Positions 8,797 through 14,469 of a DNA stretch of 37,645 bases are shown piece after piece. The DNA lies in assembly GCA_026991535.1 (NCBI GenBank), contig JALXBH010000285.1:1-37645 (forward strand), written 5' to 3'. Under the pieces are notes generated by a model, which saw nothing but the letters and a program-made list of their open reading frames with translations, searched no databases and was not told where the DNA came from. The DNA is from Calditrichia bacterium. Lineage in GTDB: Bacteria; Calditrichota; Calditrichia; Calditrichales; J004. The first letter of the stretch is position 1. Every line of letters starts with the position of its first letter. Both the position numbers and the translations under genes were made by a program.

Positions 8797-9208
8797 AACA
8801 TTACAAAAACTGACAGAGATTCCCGAAGGCACTTATGAAGGTTATCTGTGGCTGTCGGACGAGGAAGCTCCCCGCCTGGTAAACACGCTTGAGCCGGAGT
8901 GCTATGAATGCAATGGTCTGCCCGCTAATCCGTTTATTCGGGAGGGATTCCTTTTTGATGAAAAGGCCGGCGTATCCGTGGCTATACGTCATGTGCCGGG
9001 AAAATATCATATTCATAGCATCTTTCTGGAGCAGTTGCCGCAAGAACGCGAGGAACACGCCTTGACCTTCCTGGCACATAAAGCCCTGCCCGGTCCGCTC
9101 AAATTCAGGGAGATATGGCTGCCGGAACCCGATGATCTATGTGATGGACTAAATGTTTTACGCAAAAAAGCCGTTATTTTTACCGGTTTTGATAAGGAGG
9201 TTCAATAA
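8783..9208 (+). CDS. Small type III accessory protein, TIGR04423/Csx19-like
   Basis: A 141-residue protein with a recognisable opening, PEGTYEGYLWLSDEEAPRLV, followed by ANPFIREGFLFDEKAGVSVA and GKYHIHSIFLEQL. I recall this pattern from the TIGR04423 family of type III-associated proteins; Csx19, found at the same place in III-D operons, is the alternative. Neither assignment can be tested here. It starts at a GTG inside the end of the tandem Cas7 gene (14-nt overlap) and its TAA overlaps the next ATG, so it is an obligate operon member. It could be a structural subunit of the complex. No catalytic motif is visible. Confidence 0.6.
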   Translation: MSWFKTLQKLTEIPEGTYEGYLWLSDEEAPRLVNTLEPECYECNGLPANPFIREGFLFDEKAGVSVAIRHVPGKYHIHSIFLEQLPQEREEHALTFLAHKALPGPLKFREIWLPEPDDLCDGLNVLRKKAVIFTGFDKEVQ

Positions 9209-11331
9209 TGACGAAATCACCCTATAATTTTGTACCCTTGTCCGAAACCATTGTGGCCTATGACAATCCGGAACAGGTTTCCCACGATGTTCCTTTTTCC
9301 GACGGCATGAGCGGCGTACTGGAAATGGAAATAAAAACCGAAACAGCCAGTTTTATCAGGGACAGCGATGACGAGCAGGAGTTCTTCCGTGCCGCGCTTG
9401 GGCACGGTAGAAAAATGGTTAATATTATTCCCGGAACGTCGCTTAAGGGTATGCTGCGCGGCATAGTGGAAATTGCCTCCTTTGGCCGCATGAGCCGGGT
9501 AAGCGACCACCGTTATTCCATAAGGGACTTGAAATATAGACCTTATACTTCCCAGATGACCAGAACCATTGGGGGCAATATCGTTGAGCCGTTGGTAAGA
9601 GCGGGGTGGATAGAGCAAACCCTGCATGAAGGCAATAAGGTTTGGACGCTTTATCCCTGCGATTATGCCCGCGTGGAGGTGCGCGATCTGGAACGCTACC
9701 ACGGCCAGGGGCTGAGTCTTAATGAAAAATTGTCCTCCGTTCAAAAGTACAACCTTTGGCTTAAAAGCCTGCAAGTTTCCTTTAGCTTCCACCAGGATGA
9801 TTATCCGCATCAGAAAGGTAAAATTAGAATACGCTATAAAAAGGTCACTTCCCTCAGGGGCGGTTCACAAACAGGGACTGTGGTGATGACGGGGCAGCCC
9901 TATCCCCGGAATGAAGTTAAGAAGAACGGGAAACATATGGATTTTATTTTTTATAATACCCGGCCGGACGGAGTGGACGTTTCCGCCATGCGCAAGGATT
10001 TTGAATTTATACATTCTGATGATGATGCGCCTAATGAGGAGTGGCGCTACTGGAAAGATAAACTAAGTAATGGTGAACGCATGCCCGTGTTTTTCCTTTC
10101 GGACGGGGACAGGATTACCTCCTTTGGGCTGGCCATGATGTACCGCTTGCCTTATAACAATAGTATCGCCGACGCGATCCGCAACAGTAACCCGGCTCAC
10201 TTTCCCCGGAAAAATGAAAAGCCTCTTTTTGATCTGGCGGATATGATTTTTGGCTATGTGGCCCAGGAGCATAAAGCGGGGGCCATGAAGGGGCGGGTAC
10301 AGGTTGGCCATTTTCTGGAAACGGAAACTTCCGCTGAAAAACGGAATCTTCTTGATCCGGTGACAAAAAACCTGGGTTCGCCCCGGCCTACCTTCTTCCC
10401 ACACTATGTAAAACAGCCGCGCGCGGACAGGAATTATTGCGTGCCCAAAAGGGGCCGTCAGGCGGAATATGCCACCTTTATGGATAACGGCGTGGAAGTA
10501 CGCGGCTGGAAGCGCTATCCCATTGAAAACAAACAACCGGATATGACTTCCGTGCCGGCCTCAAAAACAACCACAGCCTTCCGGCCGGTGGAGTCGGGCG
10601 CGCGTTTTAGGGGAAAAATCCGCTTTCATAACCTGAGACCCTTTGAACTGGGAGCCCTTATCTGGAGCATTACCCTGGGGGGAAGAAAAGGATGCTATCA
10701 TAACATCGGCATGGCTAAACCGCTGGGCTTTGGGCGCGCCCGTCTCGATATTTTGAAGTTCCGTCTTTATTATGGCCCGCAAGAGTGGGACTCTCAAAAA
10801 TGCCTGCAGGCTTTTGAGAGCTACATGGAACAAAAAATACCGGGGTGGAAAAACAGTGTGCAGATAGAGGAACTTTTGACCATGGCCGACCTTAGATTTG
10901 GCGCGGCCTATGAAACCGAATACCCCGTACTCTCTACCAGTCCCGATAATATCAATGAATTTGACAAACTGATAAAAAGCAATGGCTATGTTTTGCCCTC
11001 CTACAGGGATACCGCCATCAAAGATGATACGGTGATTTGTAAAACGGCGGAGGAAGAGGCACGGGAAGAGCAGAAAAGAAATCAGCTTGAAGAGTTGGGC
11101 AGGGAAAATCCCGAGGTCTATCGCATAGTGCAAATGACAAACAGCGCCCTGAAGGATTACATCAAGGACCAAACGATCCTTCCAGGGGAAAAATGTGCCC
11201 TGCTGGAGGCCTATCCCTTGTTAAAGGGTGGCCAGAAAAAGGTTATAGATGACGCCCTGGCCAAGGGTAAAAAATCGGTTTATAAAAACCTGACAATGAT
11301 CGAGAAGGCCTGCGGACGGAAATTCCGCTAA
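9208..11331 (+). CDS. TIGR03986-type large RAMP protein
   Basis: A 707-residue RAMP-superfamily subunit. The opening YNFVPLSETIVAYDN, then DVPFSDGMSGVLE and NIIPGTSLKGMLRGIVEIAS, matches the TIGR03986 family of type III CRISPR proteins. A long insertion follows, and the RAMP fold closes with the glycine loop KPLGFGRARLDI near residue 515. The last ~95 residues (from about 612) form a separate, highly charged helical tail beginning EEEAREEQKRNQLEELGREN. The complex has no free small subunit (Cas11) gene, so this tail may stand in for it; that is inference only. It is the last gene of the overlapping effector operon; a short inverted repeat (ATAAGGC/GCCTTAT, 11346-11362) follows without a T tract. 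Confidence 0.82.
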   Translation: MTKSPYNFVPLSETIVAYDNPEQVSHDVPFSDGMSGVLEMEIKTETASFIRDSDDEQEFFRAALGHGRKMVNIIPGTSLKGMLRGIVEIASFGRMSRVSDHRYSIRDLKYRPYTSQMTRTIGGNIVEPLVRAGWIEQTLHEGNKVWTLYPCDYARVEVRDLERYHGQGLSLNEKLSSVQKYNLWLKSLQVSFSFHQDDYPHQKGKIRIRYKKVTSLRGGSQTGTVVMTGQPYPRNEVKKNGKHMDFIFYNTRPDGVDVSAMRKDFEFIHSDDDAPNEEWRYWKDKLSNGERMPVFFLSDGDRITSFGLAMMYRLPYNNSIADAIRNSNPAHFPRKNEKPLFDLADMIFGYVAQEHKAGAMKGRVQVGHFLETETSAEKRNLLDPVTKNLGSPRPTFFPHYVKQPRADRNYCVPKRGRQAEYATFMDNGVEVRGWKRYPIENKQPDMTSVPASKTTTAFRPVESGARFRGKIRFHNLRPFELGALIWSITLGGRKGCYHNIGMAKPLGFGRARLDILKFRLYYGPQEWDSQKCLQAFESYMEQKIPGWKNSVQIEELLTMADLRFGAAYETEYPVLSTSPDNINEFDKLIKSNGYVLPSYRDTAIKDDTVICKTAEEEAREEQKRNQLEELGRENPEVYRIVQMTNSALKDYIKDQTILPGEKCALLEAYPLLKGGQKKVIDDALAKGKKSVYKNLTMIEKACGRKFR

Positions 11332-11457
11332 GGCCCTGGGATTAAATAAGGCATGGCCTTATCTCCTATGGTGTTGGTCATTTTAGCCCGTTGCGATCAG
11401 GCGCCATGAATATTCCGGTAATATAAATATTTATAATGGATGAAAGGAATTGTTCAG

Positions 11458-12558
11458 ATGACTCATTTTGTTTTGTCTCCCTGCGGTACAAGTATGTTCA
11501 CCGGGGGAAGTATTGATACCGCCCTGAGGCGTGTTTTGGGAAAAAATGCCAATAAAAAGGAAGAAGATGTTGACGAAGCTGACAAAGGCGTCATAAAAAA
11601 ACATTTTGAGGCCGTGGAAGAAAAAATTTTAGGAGCCACGCCCCATGAGGTACTCAGGATGTCCGCCGAGCTTCACGCCCTGGTGCGTTTTTATAACTTT
11701 AAAATGGAGACGGCCGGCAATGATTTTCATCTACTGCTGACCACCGATACCTGGCAGGGCGCGCGGGCCGGAGCCATTGTGGCCGCATGGCTAAAAAAAC
11801 ATAAGATGAATGCGGAGGTTTTAACACAGCCGGATTTGCAAACCGCCGATCTGCAGGCTTACCGCTGGGCCCTGGCGGACCTGGCCGTATCCGTGGAAGA
11901 ACGATCCTCCTTGTGGCGCCAGTCGGGAAAAAAGGTTGTATTTAACCTGACCGGCGGTTTTAAAAGCGTTCAGGGCTTTTTACAAACACTGGCCATGCTT
12001 TATGCCGATGAAACCATCTATGTTTTTGAAACACAAACTCAGTTATTCCGCCTGCCGCGCTTGCCGATTACCTTTACCCCGGATGACGTTGTGGAAAAGA
12101 ACTTTGATCTTTTCCGTAAAATGAAAGCCGGGCTGAAGGTAAATATCCCCGAGGGGGTGCCGGAACTGATGTTTTTAACCATGGGCGATAAAACCGCCTT
12201 GTCCGAGATGGGGGCCATACATTATGCCTCCATCCGAAAAAAACTATACCGGCAACGCCTGTTTGCGCCGGTTTGCGGGCAGGTGCGCTTTGGGGAGGGC
12301 TTTTTAAAAAGCACGCGGAGCCTGCCCGCGGACAGGCTTTATTTGGTTAATGAGCGTCTGGAAGACCTGTGCGCCTACTTTCTTTCCGGAAAGAAGAAAA
12401 ACCTGAAACGTCTGGATTTTAAGGCTCTGAAAAACAATCCCCTGCCGCCATATACCCATGAACTGGACGCCTGGTCCGATCGGGACGCCAAGAGGATATT
12501 TTGCCGGTTTGAAAAGGATGTTTGTATTTTGGAAGAGCTTCGCGGAGGATTGCATTGA
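11458..12558 (+). CDS. CARF-domain effector with RelE-like C-terminus
   Basis: A 366-residue protein. The N-terminal half is a CARF (Rossmann-like) domain of the TIGR02619/APE2256 type: the first strand and loop read FVLSPCGTSMFTGG, and the ligand-site segment is VVFNLTGGFKSVQGFLQTLA (L164-TGGFK169). It should bind cyclic oligoadenylate made by Cas10. The last ~34 residues (T333-H366: THELDAWSDRDAKRIFCRFE, then KDVCILEEL) resemble the end of RelE/HigB-type ribosome-dependent RNases (ELR...yRIfy...ILhaF). CARF-RelE fusions are known among type III accessory proteins. I chose the ATG at 11458, where AAAGGA is well spaced; an in-frame ATG at 11440 adds six residues. It lies 41 nt before cas1. 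The CARF call is firm, the RelE call moderate. Confidence 0.75.
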   Translation: MTHFVLSPCGTSMFTGGSIDTALRRVLGKNANKKEEDVDEADKGVIKKHFEAVEEKILGATPHEVLRMSAELHALVRFYNFKMETAGNDFHLLLTTDTWQGARAGAIVAAWLKKHKMNAEVLTQPDLQTADLQAYRWALADLAVSVEERSSLWRQSGKKVVFNLTGGFKSVQGFLQTLAMLYADETIYVFETQTQLFRLPRLPITFTPDDVVEKNFDLFRKMKAGLKVNIPEGVPELMFLTMGDKTALSEMGAIHYASIRKKLYRQRLFAPVCGQVRFGEGFLKSTRSLPADRLYLVNERLEDLCAYFLSGKKKNLKRLDFKALKNNPLPPYTHELDAWSDRDAKRIFCRFEKDVCILEELRGGLH

Positions 12559-12599
12559 TGTAGTCTTTCACGTCGGATTCGTTACAGGAGGATGCGCCC

Positions 12600-13667
12600 A
12601 TGTCCACCATATATCTTATCGCCGCCAGCGGCAAGCTGAGCAAAAAGGGGGAAACCCTGCGTTTGCACATTGACGAGCAGACCACCAAAACCATTTTCCC
12701 CTTTAAAACCGATCAACTGGTGCTGATCGGCAACATCGATATCAGCACCCCGGCCCTGAAACTGCTGATGCGGCACAGAATCGACACCGTCTTTATCAAT
12801 AAAAACGGTCGCTTTAACGGCCGCCTGGCCTTCGCCAGCGGCAAGAATATCTTTTTGCGGCAAAAGCAATTCGCCCTGATTAACGATAAGGACTTTGTGC
12901 TGGAAACGGCCCGGGCCATCGCCGCCGCCAAGATCCGCAACCAGCACTATTTTGCCCAAAGGCTGGGGCGCTCCAAAACCTATCCCGGCAGTACCGAGCA
13001 AACCGTCTACAATTTAAAACGCCTGGCCGGGCAATGCGCGGAGGCCCAAAACACGGCCAGCCTGCGCGGCTTTGAGGGCGCCGCCGCCCGCGTCTATTTT
13101 AAGGCCCTTGCCAAAGCCTTTGTGCCCGGATTTGCCAAATTCAACGGCCGCAGCATGAACCCCCCGCGCGATAATGTGAATGCCGTGCTCAGCTTTTTAT
13201 ATACCCTTATCCTCTACCGCGTGGACGCGGCCATTGAAATGAGCGGCCTGGAACCGCACCTGGGCTGCCTGCACAGCGTGGAATACGGCAAGCGCAGCCT
13301 TAGTTTTGACCTGATGGAGGAATACCGCGCCATCATTGCCGATCCCCTTTGCGTCAGCCTTTTTAACCTGGGCGTGCTCAGGGAGGATGATTTCCGCGAG
13401 GTGGATTTTTCCACCGGCGACGACGAGTATCCCCTGGAGGAAGGCGACGCCCATCTGGGCGTTGAAAGCAAAAAAGGCGTGCTGCTCAACCGCGAGGGGC
13501 TCCGCAAGGTTCTGGTACAGTTTGAGCGCAAGCTGGATACGGAGCTGCTCTACACCCCGGAGGGACGCCGTCTGAGTTATAAAAATATCATCATGCGCCA
13601 GGTGAACCACTACCGGCGGGTGATCAATGGCGAGGAAAAGGTTTATAAACCCCTGCGCCTAAGTTAG
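12600..13667 (+). CDS. cas1: Cas1 spacer-integration nuclease
   Basis: A 355-residue Cas1, the integrase that inserts new spacers at the leader end of the array. The catalytic triad is visible: E159 in RGFEGAAARVYFKAL, H225 in GCLHSVEYGKRSLSFDL, and the acidic group D237/E240 in FDLMEEYRAIIADPL. The N-terminal beta domain (IYLIAASGKLSKKGETL) is normal. There is a strong ribosome site (AGGAGG) before the ATG. It is not fused to a reverse transcriptase or Cas6. Most III-D loci are reported to lack cas1 and cas2, so a complete adaptation unit next to the effector operon is worth noting. Confidence 0.95.
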   Translation: MSTIYLIAASGKLSKKGETLRLHIDEQTTKTIFPFKTDQLVLIGNIDISTPALKLLMRHRIDTVFINKNGRFNGRLAFASGKNIFLRQKQFALINDKDFVLETARAIAAAKIRNQHYFAQRLGRSKTYPGSTEQTVYNLKRLAGQCAEAQNTASLRGFEGAAARVYFKALAKAFVPGFAKFNGRSMNPPRDNVNAVLSFLYTLILYRVDAAIEMSGLEPHLGCLHSVEYGKRSLSFDLMEEYRAIIADPLCVSLFNLGVLREDDFREVDFSTGDDEYPLEEGDAHLGVESKKGVLLNREGLRKVLVQFERKLDTELLYTPEGRRLSYKNIIMRQVNHYRRVINGEEKVYKPLRLS

Positions 13668-13676
13668 GAGAAGGCC

Positions 13677-13952
13677 ATGATCTATATGATTTGCTACGAC
13701 ATCAGCGACCCCCGGCGCCTGAGAAAAACGGCCCGCGTGTTGGAAGACTTTGGCATCCGGGTGCAAAAATCCTTTTTTCAGTGCGAGATAACCGCCAAAG
13801 GGCTGGAGCAGCTGCGCGGGAAAATTCTGGAGGAGATCGACCTGGCTAAAGACTTTTTCTTTATCTATCCCCTGTGCGACGCCTGCGCCCAAAAGCCGGT
13901 TACCGACGGTCCGGGGGAGATTATCCGCATCCAAAGCTATGAGATATACTGA
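13677..13952 (+). CDS. cas2: Cas2, first copy
   Basis: A 91-residue Cas2, the dimeric partner that bridges two Cas1 dimers during spacer integration. It has the ferredoxin-like beginning MIYMICYDISDPRRLRK with the conserved Asp D8, the VQKSFFQCEI strand, and ends QSYEIY. It starts 9 nt after cas1 with AGGAGA before the ATG. The centre carries a CDACAQK segment with two Cys, plus C6 and C43. A second, clearly different cas2 follows after 11 nt. Confidence 0.92.
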   Translation: MIYMICYDISDPRRLRKTARVLEDFGIRVQKSFFQCEITAKGLEQLRGKILEEIDLAKDFFFIYPLCDACAQKPVTDGPGEIIRIQSYEIY

Positions 13953-13963
13953 GGGGAGGGGGT

Positions 13964-14248
13964 ATGAGAAAATGGCTGGTCATTTATGATATCCGCGACG
14001 CCCGCCGCCTGCAAAAGGTGGCCCGGGTTATGAAGGACTACGGCCAGCGCGTGCAAAAATCGGTGTTTGAGGTGGAAGCGGGCTTTGCCACCATAGAGCG
14101 GATGCGCGGACGGGTGCTGGCCATTATGGATGATGAGCGGGACTATGTGGTCTATTTTAATATTTGCGAGGCCGACTGGCAGAAAAAAGAGAAATACGGG
14201 CCGCAAAAATTTGACGAAGAACCGCCGCGGTCGTATTATATCTATTAA
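13964..14248 (+). CDS. cas2: Cas2, second copy
   Basis: A 94-residue Cas2 paralogue: MRKWLVIYDIRDARRLQK with the conserved Asp D9, then RVQKSVFEVEAGFATIERM and a C-terminal PRSYYIY. It has the same domain order as the first copy but only moderate similarity outside the core (for example VQKSFFQCE against VQKSVFEVE), so this is not a recent duplication. The ribosome site GAGGGGAGGGGG stands just before the ATG. With a single cas1, the two proteins might form a heterodimer or serve the two arrays separately. It is the last gene before the leader of array 1. Confidence 0.9.
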   Translation: MRKWLVIYDIRDARRLQKVARVMKDYGQRVQKSVFEVEAGFATIERMRGRVLAIMDDERDYVVYFNICEADWQKKEKYGPQKFDEEPPRSYYIY

Positions 14249-14469
14249 CCGGTCGCCGGGAAGGGAAAAGCGCGAACCCCCGCTTTTCGCGGAAAAGGCC
14301 GCTTTGGTAGGCAGGTTGGCGGAAAGAGGGCAAGACTCTGTTTTATAAGGAGATAGAAAGAAAAAACGATGAAAAAAATAAAATTTAACGCAAGTAAAAA
14401 AGATTTTTGCGCGCGGTTGGCGCTACAGGGCCCTTTAGGCCGCGCGGGACAAGGGCTGAAAGCGTAGCT
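14249..14469 (+). promoter_or_regulatory. Leader of CRISPR array 1
   Basis: This ~220-nt gap between the second cas2 and the first repeat is the expected place of the leader, which carries the array promoter and the Cas1-Cas2 docking signals. It holds an A-rich tract (14351-14402) and, just before the array, a perfect 7-bp inverted repeat CGCGCGG (14410-14416) / CCGCGCG (14440-14446) enclosing the palindrome AGGGCCCT (14427-14434). A 32-codon frame (14369-14467) is probably chance. The leader is placed on this side because cas1-cas2 lie here and the decayed repeat is at the far end. Confidence 0.6.
14266..14287 (+). terminator. Weak terminator-like hairpin after cas2
   Basis: A 7-bp hairpin, AAAAGCG (14266-14272) and CGCTTTT (14281-14287) around an 8-nt loop, ends in four T. 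It could end or attenuate the cas transcript ahead of the array leader. The short T run makes it a weak candidate. Confidence 0.3.

Noticed and set aside
14369-14467. A 32-codon frame in the leader of array 1 starting MKKIKFNASKKDF
   Set aside because: The nearest Shine-Dalgarno (AAGGAGA, 14347-14353) is ~15 nt from the ATG, and the frame runs into the leader palindrome; it is more likely chance.
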